From Paenarthrobacter nicotinovorans (lineage in GTDB: Bacteria > Actinomycetota > Actinomycetes > Actinomycetales > Micrococcaceae): DNA of 64,000 bases. Made by a program: the position numbers and the translations under genes. How positions within the stretch are numbered: position 1 is the first letter of the stretch; every line of letters starts with the position of its first letter. The notes beneath the pieces were generated by a model. That model was not told the DNA's origin. It saw nothing but the letters and a program-made list of their open reading frames with translations, and did not search any database. Positions 51,562-60,895 of the stretch are shown piece by piece. Where the stretch lies: contig NZ_CP089293.1 of the NCBI RefSeq assembly GCF_021919345.1, forward strand, positions 1,488,001 through 1,552,000. The letters are read 5' to 3'.

Positions 51562-51593
51562 CTTCATCCCGGGTAGTTGTACCCGATGCGTTC

Positions 51594-51609
51594 TGTGAGT
51601 AGGGTCACA
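51594..51609. promoter_or_regulatory. Perfect CRP/GlxR consensus site
   Basis: TGTGAGTAGGGTCACA matches TGTGA-N6-TCACA exactly. It lies about 95 bases before the E1-alpha start, between it and the Lrp gene, in a place suited to control the dehydrogenase operon. Confidence 0.7.
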
Positions 51610-51704
51610 ATTAACTCCGGCGAAGGTGCCGGAGGGCCGGCGTGCGGCAGGATCACAAGTCCTGCGAGCGCCGACGAAAACGAGCCGGAAGGTTGCGATC
51701 ACCT

Positions 51705-52874
51705 GTGTTGACGGATCAGGCGGGCAAGGGAGTGCGACATGATGCTCCGGGCCCGGAACAAAGTGCACATATCTCCTTGCGGACTGGCGGCGATTTGCTC
51801 CAGTTGGTGTCTCCGGACGGCGAGCGCATCAGCCATCCCGAGTTTGATCTATGGGTTAAGGATGTCGGCGACGAACAATTGTGCTCGCTCTACGAGGACA
51901 TGACCGTCATCCGCCGTATCGACGCAGAAGCCACGGCACTCCAACGCCAGGGTGAACTGGCCTTGTGGCCGCCGCTCCTTGGCCAGGAAGCGGCACAGAT
52001 CGGTTCAAGCCGTTCACTGCGCGACGACGACTTCGTCTTCCCGAGCTACCGGGAAAGCGGAGTGGCCTACGTCCGGGGTGCCCATCTTTCCGAGATCGCG
52101 CGAGTGTGGCGTGGTAACGCTTCGTACGGTTGGGACCCGCAGCGCATCAACCTGGCGACTCCCCAGATCATCATTGGTTCCCAGAGCCTGCACGCTACGG
52201 GCTACGCCATGGGTGTGCAGCTGGACGGAGCCAACACGGCAGTGCTCGCGTACTTCGGCGACGGCGCCACGAGCGAAGGCGATGTCAACGAGGCCATGGT
52301 GTTCGCAGCCAGCTACCAAGCTCCTGTGGTGTTCTTCTGCCAGAACAACCACTGGGCAATTTCGGAGCCCGTGCGCATCCAGTCGCACATTCAGTTGGCC
52401 GACAGGCCCACCGGCTTTGGTATTCCCAGCATGCGCGTGGACGGCAACGATGTCCTGGCTGTCATGGCGGCCACTCGTGTGGCGCTTGACCGGGCGCGCA
52501 AGGGCGGGGGACCAACCTTCATTGAAGCCGTCACCTACCGAATGGGTCCGCACACTACCGCTGATGACCCCACCCGCTACCGTGATCCGATTGAGCTGGA
52601 GGATTGGGCTGCCAAGGACCCGATTCTTAGGCTCCGGAAGCTCCTGGAGGCCAAGGGCCTGCTCACGGAGGATGTGGAAGCCCGCGTCAAGGCCAAGGCC
52701 GATGCCGTTGCAGCCGATCTCCGTTCGAGCTGCATTGGCATGCCCGACCCGCAGCCATTGGACGTGTTCAACCACGTCTACAGCACTCCGAATTCCTGGA
52801 TCGAGCGCCAGAAGGACCACTACTCCCGATACCTGAACAGTTTCAACCAGCCCGTCGAGGAAGGTGCACTCTGA
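51705..52874 (+). CDS. 2-oxoacid dehydrogenase E1 alpha subunit (branched-chain type)
   Basis: A 389-residue thiamine-diphosphate enzyme subunit. It binds TPP with GDGATSEGDVNEAM and FCQNNHWAISEP, and YRMGPHTTADDPTRYR is the phosphorylation-loop region of the family. With E1 beta it decarboxylates branched 2-oxoacids, or possibly pyruvate. The divergent Lrp/AsnC gene and nearby leucine-type catabolic genes favour the branched-chain form. The start is uncertain: GTG at 51705 is used, and GTG at 51732 is an alternative. Its stop overlaps the E1 beta start by one base (TGATG). Confidence 0.88.
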   Translation: MLTDQAGKGVRHDAPGPEQSAHISLRTGGDLLQLVSPDGERISHPEFDLWVKDVGDEQLCSLYEDMTVIRRIDAEATALQRQGELALWPPLLGQEAAQIGSSRSLRDDDFVFPSYRESGVAYVRGAHLSEIARVWRGNASYGWDPQRINLATPQIIIGSQSLHATGYAMGVQLDGANTAVLAYFGDGATSEGDVNEAMVFAASYQAPVVFFCQNNHWAISEPVRIQSHIQLADRPTGFGIPSMRVDGNDVLAVMAATRVALDRARKGGGPTFIEAVTYRMGPHTTADDPTRYRDPIELEDWAAKDPILRLRKLLEAKGLLTEDVEARVKAKADAVAADLRSSCIGMPDPQPLDVFNHVYSTPNSWIERQKDHYSRYLNSFNQPVEEGAL

Positions 52875-53884
52875 TGTCCAAGCTCACTTTTGCCCGGGCA
52901 ATCAACGCCGGCCTCCGGAAATCGCTCGAAAATGATCCCAAAGTGGTCCTCATGGGTGAGGACATTGGCTCCCTTGGTGGCGTTTTCCGTGTCACCGACG
53001 GGCTGCAGAAAGACTTTGGAAAGCACCGCGTTATTGATTCTCCCCTGGCCGAGTCCGGGATCATCGGCACCGCAGTGGGGTTGGCCTACCGCGGTTACCG
53101 CCCGGTGTGCGAGATCCAGTTCGACGGTTTCATCTACCCTGCGTTCGACCAGATCGTCAGCCAGGTAGCCAAGATGCATTACCGCACCCAGGGCCGCGTC
53201 AAGATGCCCATCACTATCCGGGTGCCTTTTGGCGGCGGGATCGGATCGCCGGAACACCACTCCGAATCGCCGGAAGCCTACTTCACCCACACTTCGGGTT
53301 TGCGCGTCGTGGCCGTTTCCAATCCCCAGGACGCTTACACGATGATCCAGCAGGCCATCGCATCGGACGACCCCGTCCTCTACTTTGAGCCCAAGAGGCG
53401 CTACCACGACAAGGGTGATGTGGATGAGTCGCTCGACCTCGCCACGGCATTGCCCCTGGATAAGGCTGCTGTCGTTAACGCCGGCTCCGACGTCACCCTG
53501 ATTGTGTACGGTCCGCTGGTCAAAACAGCGAAGGATGCCGCCTTGGCCGCCGCTGACGAAGGCATATCGGTTGAAGTGATCGATCTCCGGTCATTGGCCC
53601 CAGTGGATTACCCGGTAGTGGAAGCCTCCGTCCGCAAGACGGGACGACTCGTGATCACCCACGAAGCAGGACAATCCGGTGGCGTTGGCGCGGAGATCGC
53701 GGCGAGCATTACGGAACGCTGCTTCAATTACCTGGAGTCCGCGCCAGTCCGGATTACCGGCTTTGACGTGCCGTATCCCTACTCCAAGCTCGAAATGCAC
53801 CACTTGCCGGATCTGGACAGGATCCTCGACGGCGTGGATCGCGCCCTCGGCCGCCCCAACTCCCTGAGTGGACTGGAAGGATGA
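52874..53884 (+). CDS. 2-oxoacid dehydrogenase E1 beta subunit
   Basis: A 336-residue transketolase-like subunit. Residues about 1-180 form the pyrimidine-binding domain (VVLMGEDIGSLGGVFRVT, FDGFIYPAFDQIVSQ, RVPFGGGIG). The C-terminal domain has ITHEAGQSGGVGAEIAA and VTGFDVPYPY-like ITGFDVPYPYS. It pairs with E1 alpha to make the active tetramer. It overlaps both neighbours by 1-4 bases, so the three genes are co-translated. Confidence 0.95.
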   Translation: MSKLTFARAINAGLRKSLENDPKVVLMGEDIGSLGGVFRVTDGLQKDFGKHRVIDSPLAESGIIGTAVGLAYRGYRPVCEIQFDGFIYPAFDQIVSQVAKMHYRTQGRVKMPITIRVPFGGGIGSPEHHSESPEAYFTHTSGLRVVAVSNPQDAYTMIQQAIASDDPVLYFEPKRRYHDKGDVDESLDLATALPLDKAAVVNAGSDVTLIVYGPLVKTAKDAALAAADEGISVEVIDLRSLAPVDYPVVEASVRKTGRLVITHEAGQSGGVGAEIAASITERCFNYLESAPVRITGFDVPYPYSKLEMHHLPDLDRILDGVDRALGRPNSLSGLEG

Positions 53885-55284
53885 CCGCCACCATGATCAA
53901 GGAATTCAGGCTCCCGGATTTGGGTGAGGGGCTGACGGAATCGGAAATCCTGAGTTGGAAGGTGGCAGTGGGCGACACTGTCACGTTGAACCAGGTCATC
54001 GCCGAGGTCGAAACCGCCAAAGCCGTGGTGGAGTTGCCGTCACCATTTGCAGGCACGGTGGCCGCGCTTCACGAGCAGCCCGGAACGGTCGTGGAGGTCG
54101 GGAAGCCGATCGTCTCTTTCGAAGTCGACGACGCCGGGTCCTCCAACGGGGCTGGCTCGCCGACCGCTGGTGCCGGGTCCGCCGTCGGGGCCTCTGCGCA
54201 TGGTGCGCCTGCCGCCAGCGGTGTTGAAGCGGTGGGGACCCCCGCGAAACGTGAGCCGAACCTGGTGGGTTACGGTGCCGTCGTCGAACACTCCGGACGT
54301 CCAACGCGACGTGCCCGCGTTCAGGCGCCCGCAGCAGAGCAGGCTACGGTGCAGGCGGAAGTTCCGGCGATCCCGGAACCGGTCGCCGAGCCGCAGGCGG
54401 AGGTCTCGGGGGAGCGTCCGAGGTCCACGCCTCCGGTGCGCAAGTTGGCCCGCGACCTCGGGATCGACCTGGAACTGGTGCCAGGAACCGGCCCGGGCGG
54501 ACTTATTACCCGCGAGGATGTCCAGAACTTCTCCGGCACAGCGGATGAGCTTGCCGTGGCGCCGGTTGCTGCAGGGCAGGGCGAGCGGGAAACCCGCACG
54601 CCCATCAAGGGAGTCCGGAAGTTCACCGCCGCTGCCATGGTGCAGAGCGCCTTTACGGCACCGCATGTCACGGAATTCCTGACAGTGGATGTCACCGCGA
54701 CCATGGAATTGCTGGCCAGGCTCAAGGGCAACAGGACCTTCGAAGGCTTCAAACTGACGCCGCTGACCATCGCGGCCAAGGCGGTCCTGGTGGCCCTGCG
54801 GAACAATCCCTCGCTGAACTCCCGCTGGGATGAGGCAAACCAGGAGATTGTCCAGTTCAACTATGTGAACCTGGGTATCGCGGCCGCGACGCCGCGGGGC
54901 CTGACCGTCCCGAACATCAAGGACGCTGACCAACTGTCGCTGCGCGAGCTCTCCACTGCGTTGACCCAGCTCACCGACACGGCGCGGGCAGGCAAGACGT
55001 CTCCGTCCGATCTCTCCGGTGGCACGATCTCGATCACGAACATCGGCGTGTTCGGGATCGACGCGGGCACGCCGATCCTCAATCCGGGCGAGGCCGCGAT
55101 AGTGGCCCTTGGTGCTGTCAGGAAGGCGCCATGGGTGGTGAACGATGAACTGGCAGTGCGCCAGGTCATGTCCCTTAGCCTGTCCTTCGACCACCGGCTG
55201 GTGGACGGGGAACAAGGCTCGCGGTTCCTGGCGGACCTGGGCGCCATCCTGTCCGACCCCGCCATGGTCATGACCATGATCTGA
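53881..55284 (+). CDS. Dihydrolipoamide acyltransferase E2
   Basis: A 467-residue E2 subunit. The lipoyl domain (about 1-85) has the lipoylated Lys at about 47 in EVETAKAVVELPSPF. A Pro/Ala/Glu-rich linker leads to the E1/E3-binding domain (about 180-215, STPPVRKLARDLGIDL). The catalytic domain ends in SFDHRLVDGEQGS with the HxxxDG active site. It transfers the acyl group to CoA. No E3 gene is nearby; E3 is usually shared from another locus. The ATGA overlap with E1 beta is clear. Confidence 0.94.
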   Translation: MTATMIKEFRLPDLGEGLTESEILSWKVAVGDTVTLNQVIAEVETAKAVVELPSPFAGTVAALHEQPGTVVEVGKPIVSFEVDDAGSSNGAGSPTAGAGSAVGASAHGAPAASGVEAVGTPAKREPNLVGYGAVVEHSGRPTRRARVQAPAAEQATVQAEVPAIPEPVAEPQAEVSGERPRSTPPVRKLARDLGIDLELVPGTGPGGLITREDVQNFSGTADELAVAPVAAGQGERETRTPIKGVRKFTAAAMVQSAFTAPHVTEFLTVDVTATMELLARLKGNRTFEGFKLTPLTIAAKAVLVALRNNPSLNSRWDEANQEIVQFNYVNLGIAAATPRGLTVPNIKDADQLSLRELSTALTQLTDTARAGKTSPSDLSGGTISITNIGVFGIDAGTPILNPGEAAIVALGAVRKAPWVVNDELAVRQVMSLSLSFDHRLVDGEQGSRFLADLGAILSDPAMVMTMI

Positions 55285-55300
55285 CGCGTCCCAAGCTGCG

Positions 55301-55354
55301 GCGGCCCATCCCCTTACGAGTGCATGCAGGAAACTGCAGCCAGGGGATGGGCCG
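55301..55354 (+). terminator. Long hairpin after the E2 gene
   Basis: CGGCCCATCCCCT pairs exactly with AGGGGATGGGCCG, with an inner TGCA-containing loop. No T-run follows. It lies between convergent genes and probably ends both transcripts. Confidence 0.7.
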
Positions 55355-55395
55355 TCGCGCGTCGGGGCACAATGGTGCCGCGTCCGTGCTGAGCG

Positions 55396-56268
55396 TTAGT
55401 CCTCGGTGGGAGTGGTGCGGTTGGAGTGGACGTTGCGCCAGCTGTGCTCAGGTTCGAAGCCCAACAGTTTGCGCGCCTTGTCGATGGACAGCATGGTTTC
55501 GTGCTCGCCCAGCTCCTTGAGAACCTCGACGCCGGGGAAGACTTCCGCTGCCAACTCAGCGCTGCTGCGGCTCATCACGGTATCGGCCGCGGCGATGATG
55601 AACGTCTCGAATCCCGGTTCCCCGTGTTCCAGCGCACGCACGACGGCCAGGGCCCCGTCCCGGGCATCGATGTAGCCCCAAAGGTTCCATTTGCGCAGTG
55701 TGGCGTCGGCGTCGAAGGACGGGAAGGCATCGTAGTCCTCGGGGTCCATGACATTGGAGAAACGAAGCGCCGTGATGCTCAGGTCGGGATCCCACCGCGT
55801 CAGATGGATGGCCATCTGCTCCTCGAGGTGCTTCACCAGTGAGTACGTGCTTTCCGGGCGGGCGGGGTACTCCTCATCGACCGGAATGTAGGGAGGGTCG
55901 ATGTCGAAGGGGAGGCCAAGGACGGTCTCGCTGGAGGCATAGACCACTTTTTTGATGCCGGCACGCCGTGCTGCCTGGAAAACGTTGTAGGTGGAGACCA
56001 TGTTGTTTTCGAAGATCGCGGCGTCGGGGGCGAGGCCCGGCGCTGGGATGGCGGCCAGGTGAACTATTGCATCGAGGCCGTCATGTTGGTCATCCAGGCT
56101 CAGGATGACGTCCAGGACCTGTCCGTAGTTCCGAAGGTCCACGCTGACATAGCCTCGTCCGCGAGTGCCGGCCCGGTCCATATTGAGAACCTGGTGGCCA
56201 TCCTGCGTGAGGCGACGCACCACGCTCCTGCCCAGTTTCCCGCTTCCGCCGGTGACGGCAATCCTCAT
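55396..56268 (-). CDS. NAD(P)-dependent extended SDR enzyme
   Basis: A 290-residue extended short-chain dehydrogenase/epimerase. The Rossmann motif is TGGSGKLGRSVVRRL, and the D-L-R loop follows in VDLRNYGQ. NNMVSTYNVFQAA and the active-site YSLVK (Y-x3-K) are present. Such proteins act on nucleotide sugars or uronates; the VHLAAIPAPG and WGYIDARDGA blocks resemble uronate dehydrogenase-type members. Substrate unknown. It is convergent with the E2 gene and unlikely to be part of the dehydrogenase operon. Confidence 0.85.
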   Translation of the reverse strand: MRIAVTGGSGKLGRSVVRRLTQDGHQVLNMDRAGTRGRGYVSVDLRNYGQVLDVILSLDDQHDGLDAIVHLAAIPAPGLAPDAAIFENNMVSTYNVFQAARRAGIKKVVYASSETVLGLPFDIDPPYIPVDEEYPARPESTYSLVKHLEEQMAIHLTRWDPDLSITALRFSNVMDPEDYDAFPSFDADATLRKWNLWGYIDARDGALAVVRALEHGEPGFETFIIAAADTVMSRSSAELAAEVFPGVEVLKELGEHETMLSIDKARKLLGFEPEHSWRNVHSNRTTPTED

Positions 56269-56606
56269 GGTGTGCTCCTTGATAGTGGCTGGACCTTGCC
56301 CTGCTGCAGTGTGCTTTCCAGCGGGGTTCGGTTTTCCAGCCTAGGCCGCACGCGTGCCGTGCGCAGCCCCTAAGGCAGGCTCTGTGAGTCCTAGGAATAC
56401 CGGAGCGACCCACGTGCGTGGCAGTGCAGGCGTGCGAACGACGGCAGCTGTCGTGGCCAGCGCGTTGGGAGCAGTGCATGTCCGGGGGCATGTCCGGCGC
56501 CCGTTCGGGTTCCTGTTTAACTGCGTCTTGGGCCTGTCTTAGGCGCGCGGGCATTGGGATGCGTATTGGTTTTCCCGCCCCGGGGTCACGTTTTTCCCGC
56601 CCGGTG
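56269..56606. other. Gene-free region with two imperfect copies of a 22-bp element
   Basis: Copies at about 56570-56592 and 56592-56613 read, on the minus strand, AACRTGACMCCGGG then GCGGGAAAA. They follow the stop of the HNH gene, the second copy overlapping its last codons. The remaining 300 bases hold no gene I can support. Confidence 0.5.
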
Positions 56607-58436
56607 TCATGTTTTGGGTGGTGTGTGGTGGTGGTTGCGTCGGGGTGTTTGGTGGGGTTCGATGTGGGGTGGGGGGATGAACCAGGGGACGCCGTTTTGG
56701 ATGGTGATGCGCCAGTGTTCTTTGTGGATGAGGTGGTGGTGGTGGGAGCAGAGCAGGGTGGCGTTGTTTGTTCCTGTGGTGCCGCCTTGTGACCAGTAGG
56801 TGATGTGGTGGGCTTCGCACCAGGGTGCGGGGAGGGTGCAGTCGGGGAACGCGCAGCCGCCGTCGCGGGCGGTGATGGCTTTGCGGATGTGGGGTGGGAA
56901 GATCCGGGTGGTGCGGCCGATGTCGAGTATTTGGGAGTCGGTGCCGAGCAGGACGGGGAGGATGTCGGCGTCGCAGGCTATTTTGCGGATGGTGTTGGGG
57001 TGGATCGGGCCGGTGAAGGTCGCGGTGCCGGTACTGACAGTGTTCCGGGGGCGCGGCTGCTTCGGGGTGTTGGTTTCTTTTGTGGCGCTCGTGGTGGTGT
57101 GGGTGAGGTGTTGGAAGAGGTCGTGGTGGTCGATGGTGACGGTGAGTTGGGGTCGGAGTCCGCCGTTGCTGGGCAGTTTCCCGGTGGTCATGGCCACGGC
57201 GCAGGCTCCGATGAGGCCGTCGAGGAGTTTCTGGGCGCGGGAGCGCCGGTCCAGCTGAGGGCCGGTGGTGCCGGTTTGGGTGTTTGTGGTGTTGGTGAGT
57301 CGTGGGTTGGTGGCGGCGTTCATGGCGGTGGTGAGGGTTTCGTATTGTTCGGTGGTGGCGAAGATTTCCAGGTGGTGGAGTCCGTGGCGGCGTTGGCGTC
57401 GTAGGAACGCGCCTTGGACGTGGTGGAGGGCTTCTTCGGTGGGTTCGGGGCCGTTGTGGTCGATGTGGTCGATCCAGCGGTTGGCCATTTTGGTGACGAA
57501 GTCGGGGTCGGACTGTGTGGCGGTGGTGGTGAGGGCGTGTTCCATGCCGGTGAGGGTGTCCGGGTCGGTGAAGTGTTGGGCTTTGTCCAGGGCGGTGCTG
57601 ATGATCGTCGCGGACCGGGATGGGACCTGTCCGGTGTGGAGGGCGTCGGCGAGTCTTTGACGACGGGCCGGGATTTCCTGGCCGGTTATTCCGGCTCCGG
57701 GCAGGACCTCGGTGGCGAGGGCGAGCCTGCGCCGTGCTTCGCCGATCCCGATCCGCAACCGGGCCCGGAGGAACTCTGCCGCGTTCCGGTACCCATCATC
57801 CAAAACACTGCCACCACCACCACCAGCACCATCAGCACCATCAGCACCAGCACCATCCGCTTTGACGGTGCTTCCGGGGGCCGCTTCACCCGTACCACCA
57901 CCGGATCCACCGCCACCGCCCTCTGAGCCACCGGCGGGCTCGGTCCACCCCGTCCGCCATTCTTGGGCGCCGGACGCCGGGGACTGTCCGGGCTGCTGTG
58001 CCGGCACCGCACGCTGCGCCTCGGTCCGGGTCCGCTCTACAGCCTGCGCCGCGACGACCTGGAGGTACTCGATCGACCGCGAGATGTCCTCGATCCTGCC
58101 GGCAAGGTCAGCAGCCTGTGCTAGATCGAACAAGGGTGCCTGCTCGGCAAACGACAACCGTGCGGTGTCCAGAAGAGCCTGTCCGTCCTCAAGAAGTGCC
58201 GCGAGATCCGGCCCCGCAGGCGCAGCAGGTTTCCCGCCGTCGAAACCCCTGGAGGTGGTGCCCTCGCGGCTGAGTAGTCCAACGCCGTGGAAGTGGCCGA
58301 TAGCGGTGGCTACCGCCGTCGAACCCTTGATCCACTGGAGATTGCCTGGGGATTGCCGTGAGCAGCTCGCGGTCAGGGCAGCGACAGCAGGTGACGACGC
58401 CACCCGCGCTGCTGTCAGTTGCCCCAAAGCTTCCAT
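56607..58436 (-). CDS. DUF222/13E12-family HNH endonuclease
   Basis: A 609-residue protein of the 13E12 repeat family. The N-terminal DUF222 region (about 90-430) has RLRIGIGEARRRLALA, DFVTKMANRWIDHID and LHHVQGAFLRRQRRHGLHHLEIFAT. The C-terminal HNH nuclease has ARDGGCAFPDC, CEAHHITYWSQGG and TLLCSHHHHLIHKE, so the metal and catalytic His residues are present. A Gly/Ala/Asp low-complexity linker covers about 185-225. The gene is Pro/Thr-rich with codon use skewed to ACC/CCA, unlike its neighbours. Such genes occur in many near-identical copies in some actinobacteria and behave like mobile or repetitive genes. Confidence 0.88.
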   Translation of the reverse strand: MEALGQLTAARVASSPAVAALTASCSRQSPGNLQWIKGSTAVATAIGHFHGVGLLSREGTTSRGFDGGKPAAPAGPDLAALLEDGQALLDTARLSFAEQAPLFDLAQAADLAGRIEDISRSIEYLQVVAAQAVERTRTEAQRAVPAQQPGQSPASGAQEWRTGWTEPAGGSEGGGGGSGGGTGEAAPGSTVKADGAGADGADGAGGGGGSVLDDGYRNAAEFLRARLRIGIGEARRRLALATEVLPGAGITGQEIPARRQRLADALHTGQVPSRSATIISTALDKAQHFTDPDTLTGMEHALTTTATQSDPDFVTKMANRWIDHIDHNGPEPTEEALHHVQGAFLRRQRRHGLHHLEIFATTEQYETLTTAMNAATNPRLTNTTNTQTGTTGPQLDRRSRAQKLLDGLIGACAVAMTTGKLPSNGGLRPQLTVTIDHHDLFQHLTHTTTSATKETNTPKQPRPRNTVSTGTATFTGPIHPNTIRKIACDADILPVLLGTDSQILDIGRTTRIFPPHIRKAITARDGGCAFPDCTLPAPWCEAHHITYWSQGGTTGTNNATLLCSHHHHLIHKEHWRITIQNGVPWFIPPPHIEPHQTPRRNHHHTPPKT

Positions 58437-58511
58437 GCATAAAGCTTTTCACCAGGGTCTGACATTATTAGCGCTTCACCCTGTCGGCTGCGCGTTCCGG
58501 AAACTGCACAC

Positions 58512-59144
58512 TCAGGCAGATGTCAGCGCCGCCAAGGCCATCTGCTCCAGTATGGGCCTGGCTGATTTCACTGCGATCCTGCGGCCGTGATGCCGGACCG
58601 AATGCGGGGTGGAGTTGATCAACCCGAAGGCTGCGTGTGCCCGGACGCGCAGGCCTGCGATGTCCGCGTCGGCATGAATCCGGGCCAGAACATCCACCCA
58701 GGTCTCTACATAACTGCGTTGCAGGGATCGGACCTCGGCCTGGTCTGCCTCAGTGAGGCTGGCGAAATCACGGTCCTGTACCCGGATGACATCCGGATTG
58801 CTCAGGGCGAAGTCCACCTGGAATTTCACCAGGGCTTTCAGGGCGTCCCCTGGGCTGCCGGCTTCCGCAACAACGCGACGGCCGCCCTCCAGGAGGTCGC
58901 GGCTGACACTGAGGAGCAGTTCACCCAGAACCGCCTGTTTTCCCGGAAAGTGCCGGTACACCGCCGGTCCGCTTACACCGGCCGCGGCTCCCAGGTCTTC
59001 CAGGGATACGCGGCTGAATCCGTTGTCCGCGAAGAGTCCGGCTGCGGCTGACAGCAGTGCCAGCCGGCGGAGCTCTTTGGCTTGGCTCCGCTGGGTTGTG
59101 GCGGCACGGGAGCCTTCGGCGTGTGCTTCCGGGCTTGCTGTCAT
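58512..59144 (-). CDS. TetR/AcrR-family regulator of the carboxylase operon
   Basis: A 210-residue repressor. The N-terminal TetR helix-turn-helix is AAGLFADNGFSRVSLEDLGAAAGVSGPAVYRHFPGKQAVLGE, split over about 33-75. The C-terminal ligand domain has a SACE_7040-like layout (LVKFQVDFALSNPDVIRVQDRDF). It diverges from the carboxylase operon, whose promoter holds two RTTA-N8-TAAC elements. It probably binds these and releases on an acyl-CoA (inference). The same element stands before the acyl-CoA dehydrogenase at 34 kb. Confidence 0.9.
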   Translation of the reverse strand: MTASPEAHAEGSRAATTQRSQAKELRRLALLSAAAGLFADNGFSRVSLEDLGAAAGVSGPAVYRHFPGKQAVLGELLLSVSRDLLEGGRRVVAEAGSPGDALKALVKFQVDFALSNPDVIRVQDRDFASLTEADQAEVRSLQRSYVETWVDVLARIHADADIAGLRVRAHAAFGLINSTPHSVRHHGRRIAVKSARPILEQMALAALTSA

Positions 59145-59206
59145 GGTGTCCTCCTCGTGCCCGTCCCAACGCAGGCGGCAGGAGCCCCGCTGTGCTGGAC
59201 ATGTCA

Positions 59207-59248
59207 GTTAATAAAGACTAACCTAAATTTCAGTTACATGGCACTAAC
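59207..59248. promoter_or_regulatory. Two CAGTTA-N6-ACTAACC elements in the TetR/carboxylase divergent promoter
   Basis: GTTAATAAAGACTAAC (59207-59222) and GTTACATGGCACTAAC (59233-59248) are both GTTA-N8-TAAC, are both preceded by CA and followed by C, and are 26 bp apart. They lie between the two start codons. Confidence 0.75.
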
Positions 59249-59269
59249 CGAAATGGCCGTGGGCCGGGA

Positions 59270-60895
59270 ATGGAACAGGGGTCGATGGAGACAATTGCCA
59301 GCCTGACGGGAGCTGCCGCCGGCACCTTCGAGGCCAACCAGGAGGCACAGTGTGCCTTGGTGGAGGAACTGAAGGAGCGCCTCGCCACGGCAGCATTGGG
59401 TGGACCGGCCAAATCCCGGGAGCGGCACGTTGCCCGGGGAAAGCTCCTGCCGAGGGAGCGCATTGATTTCCTGCTGGATGAGGGCAGCCCGTTCCTTGAG
59501 ATCGCGCCTCTCGCCGCCAATGGCATGTACAACGACGATTCACCCGGCGCCGGGGTGATCGCCGGTATCGGCCTGGTCCATGGCCGGCACGTCCTGGTGA
59601 TTTCCAATGATGCGACGGTCAAGGGCGGTACGTACTACCCGATGACCGTGAAGAAGCACCTCAGGGCCCAAGAGATTGCCCTGGAGAACAAGCTTCCGTG
59701 CATCTACCTGGTGGATTCCGGGGGAGCGTTCCTGCCCAAGCAGGACGAGGTCTTCCCGGACAAGGAACACTTTGGCCGGATCTTCTACAACCAGGCCAGG
59801 ATGTCTGCGGCCAAGATCCCGCAGATCGCCTCCGTGATGGGCTCCTGCACTGCCGGCGGTGCCTACGTCCCGGCAATGAGCGACGAAACAGTCATCGTCC
59901 GCAACCAAGGCACCATCTTTTTGGGTGGGCCTCCGCTGGTCAAAGCAGCCATCGGCGAGATCGTCACCGCGGAGGAACTGGGCGGTGGCGACGTCCACTC
60001 AAGGATCTCCGGGGTCACCGATCACTTGGCCGAGAACGACCAGCATGCGCTGGAAATCGTCCGGGACATCGTAGCGACGTTGCCGAAGCCGGCGCAGCCG
60101 GCCTGGGACGTGCTCGACGTCGTCCTGCCGCCCGTCGTCGACCCCTCGGAGATCTACGGTGTGGTTCCCACGGACGTCAACGCCCAATATGACGTCCGGG
60201 AAGTCATCGCACGCCTCGTGGACGGTTCCGAATTCCATGAGTTCAAGAAGAACTATGGCACCACCCTGGTGACCGGTTTCGCGCACCTGCATGGCCACCC
60301 CGTGGGAATCGTGGCCAACAACGGAGTCCTTTTCAGCGAGTCGTCGTTGAAGGGTGCCCACTTCATTGAGCTGTGCGATCAGCGGGGCATTCCCTTGGTC
60401 TTCCTCCAGAATCTCTCCGGGTTCATGGTGGGAAAGGACTACGAACAGGGCGGCATCGCCAAGAACGGCGCCAAGATGGTCACGGCAGTGGCGACGGCCC
60501 GGGTGCCGAAACTGACCGTGGTGATCGGCGGCTCCTTCGGCGCGGGAAACTACTCCATGTGCGGCCGGGCTTATTCGCCGCGTTTCCTCTGGATGTGGCC
60601 CGCGGCCCGCATCTCCGTCATGGGCGGAAACCAGGCCTCCAGCGTCCTGGCAACAGTCAAAAGGGACCAATACGAGGCCGCCGGCCAGGAATGGTCCGTC
60701 GAGGACGAGGAAGCCTTCAAGGCCCCCATCAAGCAGCAGTACGAGGACCAGGGCAGCCCCTACTACTCCACCGCCCGGCTGTGGGATGACGGCATTATCG
60801 ACCCCGCTGACACGCGGCGGGTTCTGGGCATGGCCCTCGACGTCGTTTCCCGCCCGCCACTGCCGGAGACCTCTTTCGGCCTCTTCAGGATGTGA
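59270..60895 (+). CDS. Acyl-CoA carboxylase beta subunit (methylcrotonyl-CoA carboxylase-like)
   Basis: A 541-residue carboxyltransferase. It has [30 protein letters not shown], split around the acyl-CoA site, and [47 protein letters not shown]. These residues match methylcrotonyl-CoA carboxylase beta rather than AccD of fatty acid synthesis. It joins CO2 from carboxybiotin to 3-methylcrotonyl-CoA in leucine breakdown. The ATG at 59270 is used; an ATG at 59285 is an alternative. It overlaps the alpha gene in GTGA. Confidence 0.9.
   Translation: MEQGSMETIASLTGAAAGTFEANQEAQCALVEELKERLATAALGGPAKSRERHVARGKLLPRERIDFLLDEGSPFLEIAPLAANGMYNDDSPGAGVIAGIGLVHGRHVLVISNDATVKGGTYYPMTVKKHLRAQEIALENKLPCIYLVDSGGAFLPKQDEVFPDKEHFGRIFYNQARMSAAKIPQIASVMGSCTAGGAYVPAMSDETVIVRNQGTIFLGGPPLVKAAIGEIVTAEELGGGDVHSRISGVTDHLAENDQHALEIVRDIVATLPKPAQPAWDVLDVVLPPVVDPSEIYGVVPTDVNAQYDVREVIARLVDGSEFHEFKKNYGTTLVTGFAHLHGHPVGIVANNGVLFSESSLKGAHFIELCDQRGIPLVFLQNLSGFMVGKDYEQGGIAKNGAKMVTAVATARVPKLTVVIGGSFGAGNYSMCGRAYSPRFLWMWPAARISVMGGNQASSVLATVKRDQYEAAGQEWSVEDEEAFKAPIKQQYEDQGSPYYSTARLWDDGIIDPADTRRVLGMALDVVSRPPLPETSFGLFRM

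Noticed and set aside
51705-55284. Firm assignment of the three-gene complex as pyruvate dehydrogenase
   Set aside because: Sequence motifs are shared by both types; the Lrp neighbour and catabolic surroundings favour the branched-chain enzyme, so I left the gene symbol empty.
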